A stretch of 64,000 nucleotides of DNA from Dactylellina haptotyla. Lineage: Eukaryota; Ascomycota; Orbiliomycetes; Orbiliales; Orbiliaceae. Under the pieces are notes generated by a model. It was not told where the DNA came from and searched no databases. It was given only the letters and a program-made list of their open reading frames with translations. Shown piece by piece: positions 26,630 through 39,137 of the stretch; position 1 is the stretch's first letter; the number at the start of each line of letters is the position of its first letter. The position numbers were made by a program, and so were the translations under genes. Location: assembly GCA_031310005.1 (NCBI GenBank), contig CM062384.1, forward strand, positions 930,001 to 994,000. Direction: 5' to 3'.

Positions 26630-28038
26630 TTATTGCGCCGCTCTATTGCCCTTCTCCTTCTTTGCGGCGGGCTTACTCTTCTTCGAATCAGGTCGCTTGT
26701 ACTTTTCGGTCATCTTCCAGTATCGTTCAAACTCTTTCATGCAGCCCTTATCCTTCTCCACGACTCCGCACTTCTCAAAGTGCACTACAAAATCGCCAGG
26801 TTCATATGCTGCACCGGCGTATTTGGCCTTGACATCATCATCGGGCGATTTATCCTTGCCATCCTTCTTCTTGTTCGCGGCGCCGTTGCCACCTGCAGCA
26901 ATAGGATAGGACATCATGACTCGCTGCGGGATGATTGCCAACTTGGCGAGAATTGTCGGATGCCATTGGATCATATGTTCCTGTGTATACCGTTAATACC
27001 AATTGCCTTTCATACCTTACGTGAGAATTTGAAGAGGGAAAAACTTACTAAAGCGCTGGTCTCCCCATCTCCGAAATGGTAAAATCTGTACAAGGGATCG
27101 AACCACACATCTAACAAGTAGTATCCGTAGACTGAACCGCCCTTCTTCCCGCCTTTACCCTTCTCCCAGCCGTACTCGTCCTTCTTCCTCCGGATGAAAA
27201 AGCTGTCGCTTTTGACGCTGTGTCCGTCCTGCGTGATGATGAACTGGACATCGTCCGCCTCGGTTCGCTTGAATGTTTTAATGATCGATTCCGGCGGGAT
27301 AACCGGATGATCTCGTAGCATCAAGGAGTTCAAGCGTTCTTTGGACAGGATGTGCGAATGGAGGGAGAGGTCCATATTTATGATCAGCGAGTCGGAGGAT
27401 AGGAACCAGAAGGTTTTGGTGTACGGATACATCGACATAGCCTGTCGTATCATTGGAAGCTTGTTGAAGCTCTACGAGCAAGTACTCTAATTAGCCCACG
27501 CCACACAAAAAAGAAACTCAAATTGCAATGGAAAAATAAAATAAAAACAGATTTAAATATATACCTTGAGATAATGCCGTGTCTTCCCTAGGCCGTCTTT
27601 GAAATTATACTCATTACCGGCTTCGTACTCGCCCAGATCGCGGGCGAAAATTTCGTACCCCCACTTCTCGGCGTAGCGTTTTCGATTCTCCAGGATCCGT
27701 TTCGAGTATGCGGCTGACATTGAGGACTTGTCCAGCGCTACAACGATCACCACCTGCGGAGCGGCCTTCCCGCCAGATTTGGGCATCAAACTCCGCGATA
27801 ACGAGGTGGGTTCATCCTGCCGCTTGTAGAGGTAGACGAGGCCGCATAATATTGCGAATAGGAAAAGGTAGACGGTCCTCCGGCGGCGTTTGAGGATGTG
27901 CGTGAAGTATGCGGTTTTGGAGGAGTTGTGTTTTTGGTGGGAGGTTGCCCGCGAGGACCATTTTTCGGAGGGGCTGGGGGCGAGGGTGGTCTGCGGCAGG
28001 GAGGCGGCGACGGTTGTCGGGAGTGAGAAGTGCATCAT
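26630..28038 (-). CDS. MNN11: GT34 glycosyltransferase, MNN11-like Golgi mannosyltransferase subunit
   Basis: This is predicted to be a type II Golgi membrane protein of family GT34, closest in layout to Mnn11, a subunit of the complex that extends the alpha-1,6-mannan backbone of N-glycans. Three exons, 28038-27565, 27471-27049 and 26980-26630, give 415 aa. A short Ser/Thr-rich cytosolic tail ends in a basic run (KRRRR) before a single membrane helix at about 55-71. The catalytic domain shows VVIVVALDKS, the NRKRYAEKWGY segment, LRDHPVIPPESIIKTF, LDVWFDPLYR, the junction segment SALEHMIQWHP, and GDFVVHFEKCG. The position of the usual metal-binding DxD reads LSSDSLIIN, so the first Asp is replaced by Ser. 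The C-terminus is a Lys-rich tail of about 20 residues. Two consecutive Met codons open the frame. Confidence 0.85.
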
Positions 28039-29867
28039 GAGGAGCGAACGAGCGTGTGTTTGTGGCCGTCGACGGGGCTGCGTTGGGCTGGAGGTTGCAG
28101 GTTACACACTCCGCTGTCGATACCCGCGTGGGCCAAGAGATTTTCCGGACGGGAAAAGAAAAGAGGGAACCCGACGGCCTTATATCCTGTTGGATGGATC
28201 CCTCCACCGGCTGTCAGGAAGGGCCCGCTGCTGCTAAAAATACCGAGGGCTTCGGCGTCGAGTAATCACGGTCGAATGGACGAATCCGCTCTTTCCTTCT
28301 TATTCATGCAATCTTGGCCGTTTGCGGTGCCAATGCAAGGCTTGAGCTCCTGGGCTCCTTGGGGGCGGGCGATAACGAATATAATCGGCCTCTAATTGCG
28401 TTCCTGTCCTCCTTAATTCTCTCTTTCTTCTTCTCTGTCCGACAAAGGGAAAAGGAATAAACGGTCCCTGCTGGAAGTTATACTATCCCGTCGTTATCGT
28501 GAAAACTGAGTGACAGGCTTCCTCCGAAAAAAATAAATAAACGAAGCCGTCTCCAAGATCATAACAAGAAAATTACCAACAAAAAAAAAAAAGAACTAAA
28601 AGAGTAGCCAGCACGATTGACGGCACCTCATCGCTTTTTAAAAGGGCGGCATAGCGAGACAAAAAAGAACCCCACGGAAAAGGCCTGCCTGCTATTAATA
28701 TCCCCCGAAGCTAGCTGTGCGGTGGTGCTCGTGGGAATAGGCAAGTCAAGGCGAAGGCGAGCAGGAACCACCGTCTGCAATGCCATTGTTATTGCATATT
28801 GTTCCTGTGGTGACTTTGCTCGTTGCCCTGCGCTAAACGGTTCTGGCCCAGCAGGCCCCAACCAGCCCAGCCAGTGACCCGGCCAACTGAAACCCACCTG
28901 AGTGCATCTTCCGACAGTTCGAGTCCTGGCATCTTGCCCGATGCAGCGGATGCGTGGCGAGATCAAACCGTTCCAGAAAAGCTTGGTATCCTCGATTGCG
29001 TCAGGCCGGGGACAGGGCTGGTTCGCAGCACTTTCTGCCTAAACGTGACTTTTCTCTCTTTCACAGACTCCGATGCGATTGTATACATGTATATCCTCGA
29101 CTTCTGTATATCTTTTGCTAAATCTTTCTCAAAAGGAGAATACCGGTCGCGCTATCGACGAGCCCGGAATATGAATACGATGTCGCAGCACCACTGTTGC
29201 GTGGGTCGTGCTCGAATAGCGGCTGACTGTGCCCCCCAAATGCTACCGAATGCTACCCTTCGGCATCTCCCAAAAGACACCTTCCCCGAGCGAGCATGGA
29301 CCAGCCAACCCCCGCTCTTCTCCGGCCCAATCTTTGGTTGTTGGGTGCCCGGCCCATAGCTTATTTGTTCAATGCGAAAGAGGGCGGAAAAGCCGTGAGA
29401 GGAAACTGCCAAAAAACGCCTCCTCAACAACAGCAACGATTGTTACCAAAGTGTGTAAATTATCCAATCTCCAAAAAGTCTCATCAACTGCCAGTTGGAA
29501 TCGCGACCGCCCCGTTTAGGTAGTAGTAATACATATCTGCGAAATCTTCTTCTAACCCGAAAGGAGACGTGACCATATACATTTTGCTCGCGGTTGGGCC
29601 TCACAACGTCTAGCCCCCAGCGAAACAACAACAAGAAAATCTACAAGTATAAAGAATATATATACAGCGAAACCATAGAAACAACACTGCCACAATCAGG
29701 GTATCCGATATCCGATATCAACTATCCGTATCTCTACCAGGGATTACACTTTCAGGGAAAAAGATTAACATCCCAATCTCCGAATCGTATACCCTGGTAA
29801 CCAAACGGTGAACACGAAAATCGTCGTCGATATCCCAACATTGGCCCGTCGACGCAAGTCAATTCTT
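28039..29867. other. 1.8 kb promoter region of the GT34 gene
   Basis: This lies between the GT34 start and the 3' end of the AAA ATPase gene. It holds A-rich runs (28580-28600) and GC-rich patches with scattered short frames on both strands, none longer than about 180 codons and none with a motif. No gene is supported. Confidence 0.5.
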
Positions 29868-32800
29868 CTAATTCCGGACCCGTCCCGTACCCCGTTCCTT
29901 TATCTCTTCCTGCGGCCCCACTTCGCCACCGAACCCCCATCGTGAAGCCTTCTTCTTCCTTCCTTTGCGATCACCGTACTTCTCATCGAACTTTCTGATC
30001 ATACCCAGGCTGCCCATATCGTCTGAAATACTAGCCGTGATCTCACCAAGCGCCTGGTCGAAATGTTTCGCTTTCAGCACCCGCTTGGCCGGGTACGCTC
30101 CCGTTTCCTTGAACACTTTGTCTTCATCCTTAACAGCGGCCAGCGCAGCCGATACGGCCACGTTCTTAAGGTCCGATCCAGAGTAGAGATTTGTCTTTTC
30201 ATCCGACGAAATGGCTGAGAGATCGACGTCCGGGTCGAGTTCCTCGCCATCCAGATGGATCTTCATAATCGCATGACGGTCGGCCGCAGTAGGCAGATCG
30301 ATCAGAATTCTCCGTGGTAGACGCTACACAAGCAAACCGCAACCCCAAAATTAGTATATGTGCCTCTCTACACCGTGAATTCACGCATTGAACGTACCCT
30401 TAAAACTGCATCATCTAGATCAAATGGCCGATTGGTCGCTACCATGATAAACGCCGACATCTTAGCCATACCATCCCACTCCTTCAAGAACTGATTAATC
30501 AGTTCTCTATGTGAAGTCCTCTGATGATGCGCCGTCCTTGCTCCGAATATCGCGTCCGCCTCGTCGATAAAGACGACGCAAGGGCTCAACTTTTTCGCAA
30601 GACTAAATATAGCCTAGTCGGATACAATATCAGTTATCAGCTCCACACGTTCACCTCGCATTAGCTCCGCATGGGAAAAAGCGCCACCAACCTTGACATT
30701 TTTCTCCCCTTCCCCAACATACATATCATAAACCTCGCTCCCGCTAACCTCCAAAACCGTAGCTCCGCTCTCCTTCGCGACCGCCTTGGCCAGCAACGTC
30801 TTCCCCGTTCCCGGCGGGCCATATAGCAAAACACCAGGAATCTTGTCCTGCGCCAAAACACCGTAACTGAACGCCTCCGGTCTCAGCAGTGAAAGACTCG
30901 TCAGCGTTTTCAACGCATCTACAGTCTCCTCTGCAGCCCTAACCTGATCGAACCCAGTAGTCATACTACTCGGGTCGATCACCCCTCCCAACAACCGCTT
31001 CTCGTGCTTATTACACGTACCCTTCAACTTCCTCAACTTGGTAGCTCTCGCCTCCTCCGCCGTCGGTTCCTCCTCTTCAGCCATCTCCCGTTCCTCAGCA
31101 AACTTGGCCTCCGCGTTCGACCACGCTAGCTTCGCTTTATCGCTCCTCCTGATGACTTTGATCGCCTCCGCTACGTCATTCGGTCCGATCACCCTCGGCC
31201 CCAACTCTGTCGCTCCGGGACTCGGCAACCCTCCAATAAGAGCCAAAGTCAGACGATGCACAGAGTCCAAATCCCACACCCAATCGCTCGCATGCGACAC
31301 TTTAGGTGTATTGTCAAAATGCCAGTCCTTGGGAACCTCCAACACCACCGCGTGACCTTCCTCCCCGCTGCGTCGGGTAATCATAGCCTTCAAATGACGC
31401 ATATTGATCTCCCGTATCCGTGCCTTCCTGTCCCGCTCCAGAAGCTCCCTTGTAGAATCCCACGGCTGCGGGGGTACAACGATAGAGCGTTCCATTATAC
31501 CCGAGGAAGGTGCGTTCAGACCGAGTTGTATCGCGGATAGATATGAAGCGTTAAGATCGATGCCGTGTCCGATGGTTGCCGAGTTTCCTAGAATCATAAT
31601 CTCTCGTCCTTCCAGGCGGCGCTCGTAGACGAGTTTTCGTAAAATCCGAAGGAAGCTTTTACCTTCGGCTACGTGATGGAGTTCCTTGAAATCTCGGACT
31701 TGTATTATGGTTCTATTTGTCGATGGTGGGGGTTTGCTCCCTGGAGTTTTGTCGATTGTTTCGCGCTTTTTGTTACCAGAGTCCAGCATTAGTTGCAGTA
31801 CAGTTTGTAGTTTGGGATGTGTATCCGGTGGCGGCGGGCCCATTTGGATAACGTTCGGTTCACCAGGGCGTGCTCCTTGCGGGATACTAGGCGCGCCGTC
31901 GACTTCAGTGATTCCAATTGCTGCGATGCTGAACGCCCCGCCGCCAGGTAAGAATAACTTTTTCAGAAAAGGAGCAAGCGAGCCTCCTTGGCCGAACACC
32001 GGGGCTGGCGGCCCAGAGGCTGTGTATGGTCGATTGGAATCTTCAAAGTCGGGGCTATTGGATTCGCCATCTTCCTGTTGTTCTGTTTCTTCAGGTTCCT
32101 GCTCGACCTCAGCTTCTTCTTCCTCTTCTTCGCCGCGAGGTCGATTGTTTGGGTGTATGAACTGGGCGTCGTAGCCAAGGGTGCGAAGCTCCCCAGTTGG
32201 TGGTGGCATAGGTACTAAACGAAATAGCGTAGAGTTAGTTTAGGTATCGTGACTTAGAGCACGCATCGTAGGAGATTTGTAAATGGACATACTAGCAGCA
32301 GTTTGCTTCCCAATAGGCGCAGGTGTTTCAATATAGTCTCCCGCAATCTCAGCGACATCCTCAGCATCGATGCGTATCAGTGTTGCGCCGAGATTTCGGG
32401 CGATTTCCTCAGATACAGCATCTAAAAAGTATGTGCCATTTGTCTCAGGCGTCTGAGGGAACATGAGGGTGCAGTCTACCGTACGCGAGATTTTTGCTTG
32501 GTTGAATACAGATTTGGGCAGGGAGATGGTAGCTTTGACGGTAGACAGAACTTCACCCCATACTGCAGGTGAAAGACCATATTTCGAATCGAGTGACGTA
32601 GAAGGCGTGAAAAATGCGATCTCGGGTTTGGGTAGATCGGTGTTTGGAGTAACATCGTTTTCGCTGGTTGGCTCGGTGGGCAACTTGGCTTCAGGATCGG
32701 TAGGGGCAGGTTGAGAGGGCTTTGCCTCGGGGCTAGGCGCTGAAGACTTGGAGGAATCGGCCTCTTTAGCGGCTTTGGTGTCTGCTTCAGCATCTCTTCC

Positions 32801-33631
32801 AGCTTCCGGCGCCTCTTCAGTGAGTGGAGTAGCAGTCTGTAAAGACTCCTCCTCCACTAGCTTCGCCTCCGGTGACTTGACAGTTTCTTCCTCCACGTCT
32901 ACCTCCTTACTCGGCCCGTCTCCTCCACTACTGCCAGTCGGTTTGCCCCCTTCCGCATCCCTAGTACTCTCAACGGGTCCATCTTCATCCAGCGGTTCGT
33001 CGGACCCGAACCGATCTACAATATCTAGCTTGGACTGGCTCGTTTCCAACTCTTCGGGCAAGAAAACTGCGCGTTCCAAAAACCATTCCGGCAGGTCAAT
33101 CTTCGGCAGCGCATCCTCCTTGGACTTTACCACTCTCTTCGTGACCCGACTGCGGGTAACTGTTCGAGGGGCGGGGCGTTTATCGGGTTGTTCCGGGTCC
33201 GCTCCGTCGCCTCCTGAAGTTGTACTCCGTATAGACGATACCAGATCCGGCGTGAGCGATACCTCGCCTTCAGTTGGCGCCCTTGCGTTCTCATCCGTGC
33301 TGGATTCCTCGGGCGCCGGCGAGGACGGCGCCGCAGACGAAGGCGATGTTATCGAAGATATCGACGGTGTCGAAGTATTCGTCTGGTTATCCGGTTCGGA
33401 TTCCTTCGATACAGCGGAAGACTCGGTCTGTTCGCTACTCGAGGGCAGCTGCGAGCTCTGCAGCCTCGCAGATAAGTGTAGGTAGCTGCATCGGTAGCAG
33501 ACGAAGGTCGAGCGCGGCGGCGACGACCGATGGGAGCTTAAGCTGTGGTAACGATTTCGGAGCAAGGGTAGGGGGTTATTTCGCGATGTTCGAAGCACCG
33601 AATGCAGCGCCCTTCGTGTGGCTACATGCAT
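29868..33631 (-). CDS. Large AAA ATPase with mitochondrial-type presequence (MSP1/ATAD1-related)
   Basis: Four exons are inferred: 33631-32293, 32214-30692, 30613-30398 and 30323-29868, joined in frame to 1177 aa. The first ~60 residues are rich in Arg, Ser and Leu without acidic residues, as in a mitochondrial presequence. About 300 residues of acidic, Pro/Ser-rich, probably disordered sequence follow, then a poorly conserved middle domain. The single AAA module is C-terminal: Walker [14 protein letters not shown] at about 911-923, pore-loop region [18 protein letters not shown], Walker [13 protein letters not shown] at about 966-977, sensor-1 MVATNRP, and a second-region-of-homology arginine finger made by the junction VLRRLPRR. 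The module resembles MSP1/ATAD1, which extract mistargeted membrane proteins, but the long N-terminus marks a different fungal lineage. The second intron has a weak donor (gttggt); its other end and the protein frame support it. Confidence 0.87.
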
Positions 33632-34122
33632 CGGCGGCCGTCGGGTGGGTATGAAAGGGGGCTCTGGTGCAAGCTCTCCCCCTCAGTTTGTGGAGTGGAT
33701 TTCCGTGGGGCCACGCGAGAAACAGCAAGTCTTGTCGTCGAGGTTTTGTTATATTTCAATTTGCAAAAAATATTAAAAACGGTAAGAAAAACCGAACAGA
33801 TCGGACAGGGGGGAAGGTTGCACAGTCAAACCTCAACAACAACACACAGGGTAAGGGCCCGGTCTCGTACTGAACTGTTACACAGCTATTGGGGCGTCAC
33901 GTTATGTAAGGGCTAATGTACGGGGTTTAGATTTGTAATGTGGTTCATATTGGGACTTGTAAATCCCTTGTGTTCATTATTAAAAGATATATCCTAAACG
34001 CCAGGCAAATGCAAAGGTAAAAGAAAAAAATAAGATGCGGCCCCAACTAAACTACAAGACCAGCAGAAAAATAACGAAAAATAAGAAAGCTTTTAGTTAA
34101 TAGAAATTCGAGAACGGTTCAA
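33632..34122. other. Promoter of the AAA ATPase gene and 3' end of the TPGQ gene
   Basis: This is AT-rich with A-runs near 34020-34090. No gene is visible. Confidence 0.5.
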
Positions 34123-35558
34123 TCAATCATCTCTCGAGGACTTGTGCGGTCTTCCGGATCTCATCTGAGACTTCTCTTCAGACTTGTCATAGTTGCCGGC
34201 CTTGAGCAGCTGCGATCCCGTTTTATCCTTGCAGACTAATAGACACGAATATTAGTTATTTGCAACGTTTTGATTATGAGAGGAGAGTTTGAAGTACCGG
34301 TAGGACTGGCGGCAGCTGGATCGCCGGCTGGGGTTGGGTTCATTCCAGTAGCTGGGTTGGGGGTATCAGGAAGAACTGGCTTCTGTCCAGGCATTTGAAC
34401 GGGAGACTGGCCAGGAGTTTGTCCGGGAGTCTGACCAGGCGTTTGACCGGGAGTCTGACCAGGCGTTTCGCCAGGAGTCTGCTCTGGAGTCTGGCCTGGA
34501 GTCTGACCTGGAGTTTGACCTGGAGTTTGACCTGGAGTCTGGTCAGGTGTTTGGCCCGGGGTCTGGCCAGGAGTTTGGCCTGGTGTTTCGCCGGGCTTCT
34601 GATCAGGACTTTGGCCAGGAGTCTCGCCGGGTGTCTGACCTGGGGTAACAGGGAGCTTTGGGGCTGGGGTCTTTTCTGCAGGAATCTCTGCAGCTGGGCT
34701 ACTCATGACTGGTGTATCTCCCGTAGCAGGAGTAGTTGCCGCCGGAGATTCAGCGGCTGCTGAAGAACTCGGGCTGGAAGCTCCAGTAGATTCTGCAGGT
34801 GTGCCGGCAGGGGTACTAGAACCAGCGTCCGACCAACTCGTAGAGGACGGTACTTCAGATCCCGAAGTAGTCGCAGCCCCCGAAGTAGTCGCAGCCTCCG
34901 AAGTAGCTGCAGACCCCGAAGAAGATGCAGGGCCCGAAGTAGTTGCAGATCCCGAAGTAACACTTCCAGTATTCTGATTAGCACCAGGCACCTGGAACGG
35001 TCCCTTCAGCGGCGGAATCACCGGTCTCTGACCGTTGAGCATATCTTCAACCGCCTTCTCGAACTGTACTTTCTGCGGCGCACCCGGCGGCTTGGTAGTA
35101 TAATATTCATACTCGAACTTCCACATCTGATTCCAGAAGGAATCCGGAAGACCCTGCATGAAAGTCACAACAGTAGCCTTACCGGTTCGCTCACCCATAC
35201 CGATAAATCGGGTCTTGATTTCATTGTTATAGTCGACTTCCGACTGACGTTTCAAGATGAAATGGGGGACCTCAGCGCGCTTCTCCAGAGTTGGAACTTT
35301 ACCGTGGAGCAAATCTTCCGAGGCCGCTTGTACCTTCTTCGCGAGGTCCGCGTCGAATTTCTCGGTGATGTTGGCTTTCATCTGGGCTAGTTTTTCGTAG
35401 AGGCCAGGTCGCACGCCATTGAGGAATTTGATTTCAGTTTCAGGCAGCTTCTGCTCCTTGGCTTGCTCTATGAGCCTTTCTTTGAATGCGGCACCGATTG
35501 GGGCTGCTGATGCGGAGGCTGCGAGCACGGTAAGAAGAGTGACAACTTGAACCTTCAT
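34123..35558 (-). CDS. Secreted protein with TPGQ tetrapeptide repeats
   Basis: Two exons, 35558-34298 and 34235-34123, give 457 aa. A signal peptide is clear (MKVQVVTLLTVLAASASAAP). A charged globular part follows (about residues 20-185) with two dibasic Kex2-type sites close together: LEKR and, ten residues on, ILKR. Next is a Ser/Thr/Ala-rich region with SGSAATS-type runs, then about 24 consecutive copies of a tetrapeptide, mostly TPGQ with TPGE, TPDQ and SPVQ variants, encoded at about 34385-34655. The second exon adds a basic hydrophilic tail (GSQLLKAGNYDKSEEK). If the 62-nt intron were kept, the protein would end with a different tail at 34236. The repeats are expected to be extended and O-glycosylated, as in wall-associated spacers. 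No family was recognised for the N-terminal domain and no GPI signal is seen. Confidence 0.85.
34385..34655 (-). repeat. 12-bp tandem repeat encoding TPGQ
   Basis: An imperfect minisatellite of about 24 twelve-base units codes for Thr-Pro-Gly-Gln and variants within the secreted-protein gene. On the plus strand units read like gtctgaccaggc and gtttgaccggga. The unit length is a multiple of three, so copy-number change would keep the frame. Confidence 0.85.
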
Positions 35559-38500
35559 ACTGACTGATTTGAATGTTTTAATGTATATCGTTATGCTGCT
35601 TGGTTTTTTTATATAAGCAATAAGGGAATTGGGTAACGTTTACGGTTAGCAAAGGGTAGTGAATGTGATTTAATAAAAATGAGGTCCTGCCTCGAGAAAA
35701 ATAATTAGCATAGAATTGAACGCAAGTATACCGGACCGGCCAGGTGGTGTATAGGCGGGCTGTTGATCGTGGGATGGAAGAAAGAAGAGAGAGAAAAGAA
35801 TGTATTGAAGGGTCTACGACTTGTTATATAGAACCTTGGCCGCCACTATCGTTTCTACATTGTTTGGCGGGCAGCCACAGCCTTCTCCCTCGAAGCCCGG
35901 ACCGTTTTCCCTTCTTCTGCGGCATTTCGTTACGTAGAGGGCGTCCTTGTGTTGTAGATTGTGGTTAAGCAACCCTGTCTCGTTACAGGATTGGTCGGTT
36001 TCACACAGTTTGAACGCAAGACTAAGCCGTATCTAGCCAGGACAATTCCTAATCGGGAAACGGCCTTGCCTTACACTCGTTAGTCGTCGATTGAGCTCTG
36101 TCAGAGAATAGTGCGTACGAGTCTCGACGTGAGAAGAAGGCTGGTTTGAGCGTTAACCTAAGCTGTACTACGAAACCACGCTGAAGACGCAAAGAGGCGA
36201 GCCCGTAGGTATCCTGCCCCTCACTAGAGTTCCAGAATACCTATTTTTCCACTCCCTCGGACGAGCAAACGTTTCTACGGTACCAAGCTTCCTTCCGTTT
36301 CTGCGGATGTCAGCTGCAAAAACACCCCACGTTGCAAACATCTTCTAGAAACAATTTGGCGGAGAATATTGAAGCGGGTGATGTGGTTACTCGGAAGCTT
36401 TTACCTCGAAATTGCAATGCGATGCAATCTTCGCTGGTGAGCGTATCCGAGCGGACCATTCTAGAATCGCATCTAGGAAACATTTCTGTTGTACTGGATA
36501 CGGGTTTTCGAAATCACGGCCATTGGCATCAGGTTTCACGAACTCATAATCTCTTGGATTTTTCAATACTCGTCATTCCATATGTATACGTGGACGTATC
36601 TGAGATGGGCTGCTGGGGGTCAATGACTGATTGTGCCGTTAGATACGTTATCTATATGACAGTAATTAGATGATGGTATGCATAGGTAAATTTCGGGCTT
36701 TACAGTGTACGAACGGATAACCGTGGGTCGCTCAGTCAATAAACAGATTGTGGGGTTCAATTGTTCATCTTGATGCCTGAATTACGGATTCAACCAATTT
36801 TATGGTTTCTACAGCTGCCTTCTAGGGTTGATGATAGCGTTGGTAAAATAAAGCATGATTACATAGATAAACACTAGCATACAAGATATAGCTGGAAAGT
36901 GACAATAATATACCATGAATACGCCGGCCACTGAGTTAGCCATCCTCCATCAGCATTCCTTGCTTTTGAATTTCATAGCCAAAGCCGAGAATCAATGAGT
37001 CCTTGGTACGCCACTTGTGGCGGTGCCAACATGGGCGGTGCATCCATCTCGCCACACAACTCAACCTTGACCCATACGTACATTCCCTCAATATGGCCAA
37101 CGATCATCCAGGGCATTGCAAAAACCCATCTTGCTCACTAATACCATCAAAATTTCCAGGAGAACAATCTTAAAAATTTCTACGGGAATATTCTCTCCTC
37201 CTGCATATGCAAACCCTAACAAAGTTTCTGTTTTCACCGTCCGCACGCTGCAGCTTTGCAATTGCTTTGCCCGTTCGTTTCGATTGGGTTTCACAAAACA
37301 AAAAAATTCTCTGTGTGAGTGTCTTTTGTGCGTGCATAGAAAGTCCAGCACAGCCTCCACGAACGAACGACAAACATCGACCCCCAACCCCCGTTTAGTT
37401 CTCTCCACACGGCAAGTCGAAGCTAATGGTTACCTTGTTCGATTTCTGTACTGCAGTAAAAAGTTTTAAGGGAAAAGAAAAAAAGAAAGAAAGGGAAAAA
37501 TCTCGCAGGTAATATCTATTTACCGCCATATTGAAAATTTAAAAAACTTTTTAAAAGTGTAATGAAAATCTGCAGCCGTGAAGGAGTTTCTTTTGAATCT
37601 TGGCTGAGGTATACGGCGGAGAATGTTTTATTTCTCCTTTTGACGAGATAGGGCGGGTAGAGAAAAGAGCTGTGTAGCTCCCTCCGCCGAGCTTGGGGAG
37701 CTCCAAGATCGATGGCTTGGCCAGCAGTGCCCGCAGCAAGGGTAGCTCGATTACTATTACCACTTAGCTTACCTTTGCTATCAGCAATACTATCAATTGC
37801 TCCATACATACCAGCTTTAGATGATAAAGATAATGGCAACCCAATATTGAAAAATAAACTACTAAAGGAGCTGGGAATATATTACCGTAAAAGCGAACTC
37901 AGACACTATAATCAAGGATTTAATATCGAGGATCAGCATATTCGAGGCTTGGAAAACAATATCAAAAAAAAAGTTTCAAAACAAAAAACTAATCAAATAA
38001 ACCCACAACCCCCCGGCCGCAGCATCAAAAAAGGAGCGACAGGTGATACGAGCCCGATGCGAACTGAACTGAACTGAACTGCACCTCGTTCGCGCTGAAC
38101 GCATGCAGTGGACCCACGAAAAGGAAACTCTACTTCGACATCCAACTTCCGCTTTCCGCAACTCGCATTGTGGCTGTATACCTTCTCTAGCGCGACATTA
38201 TGCGGGGAGGAATTTGGACATCCTCGGTAAGAGAGGTATGAATTTTCCCGGGAAGCTATAACCTTATCGTGGACAAGGGACGGATACGCATAAAGAACCT
38301 GTTTGGTGATTAGCGGCACTAGTTTGTTGATTCCGATCGTTTTGAGGCGCGGTCGATTGGGCGAAGTTTAAGTTTATTTCGTTGCCGCTCATGAAGTCAC
38401 GATTCGGGATTGTAGGTTTCCTATCTCTTATGCTCTAAGAGAGATTTTAGTGCGGGTGTTCTTGAAATTCCGACGGCGGCACGATCGAGACTGGATGGGA

Positions 38501-39137
38501 TATCTCTCGGCATCTAACGACGACGACGAGCGAATAGTATATTCCAAAGTCGAAGCTGGTTTCAGGTTGAGCACGAACAAATCACTATGCATGAAGCCAA
38601 TTGGAAATGTAATCGAGAAGAAAATAGATATGCATATGTACATATATTCTTTATCGTACAGTCAAAAAAATGCCTCCCTCTTCCCAGAGAAAAGTGATAT
38701 ATATTCAGGTCTAAAAAGTTTAAAAATCATCGTTCCGAAGGGGGCTGTGCAGTTCTAGAGTCCACCACCGCCCATCGGGAAACGAATCGGCATTGAGAAG
38801 AAAGCGCCAATACGAAAGGAGAAAAAAAGCGAAAAAGCGCGAAAAAGGAAAAAGAGACGTCAAAGAAAACCTTCTAGGGAATTTTTTACCCCGATATTCG
38901 TTCATAGCCCCCGCGCAAAGAAATACCACAACGGACCCAAAAGGAAAAGAAACAATGAAAAAAAACTAGGAAACATGCTTGCTTTGTTCGTGGACGGAAG
39001 AGAGATAGACAGGACACCCCATTAGCTCCGGAAGATATAATAACTTCTATATTTTGTAGAGATGAAAAGAAGAACGCCGGTAGCTAGGAAATATCGAAAC
39101 GATGAGAGTAAAAACGGATAAGGTGATATATTGTTAT
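35559..39137. other. 3.6 kb intergenic region
   Basis: It contains the promoter of the TPGQ gene and the 3' end of calcipressin. The longest frames (113-121 codons at 36332-36673 and 37712-38077, plus strand) have no recognised motif and no coding-like composition. A (GAACT) pentanucleotide repeat of about four units lies at 38058-38080. I see no gene. Confidence 0.5.
38058..38080. repeat. GAACT pentanucleotide microsatellite
   Basis: About four consecutive GAACT units lie in intergenic DNA. No function is suggested. Confidence 0.75.

Noticed and set aside
32748-33485. A 245-codon Ser-rich frame on the plus strand
   Set aside because: It is the antisense shadow of the acidic Ser/Pro-rich N-terminal exon of the AAA ATPase.
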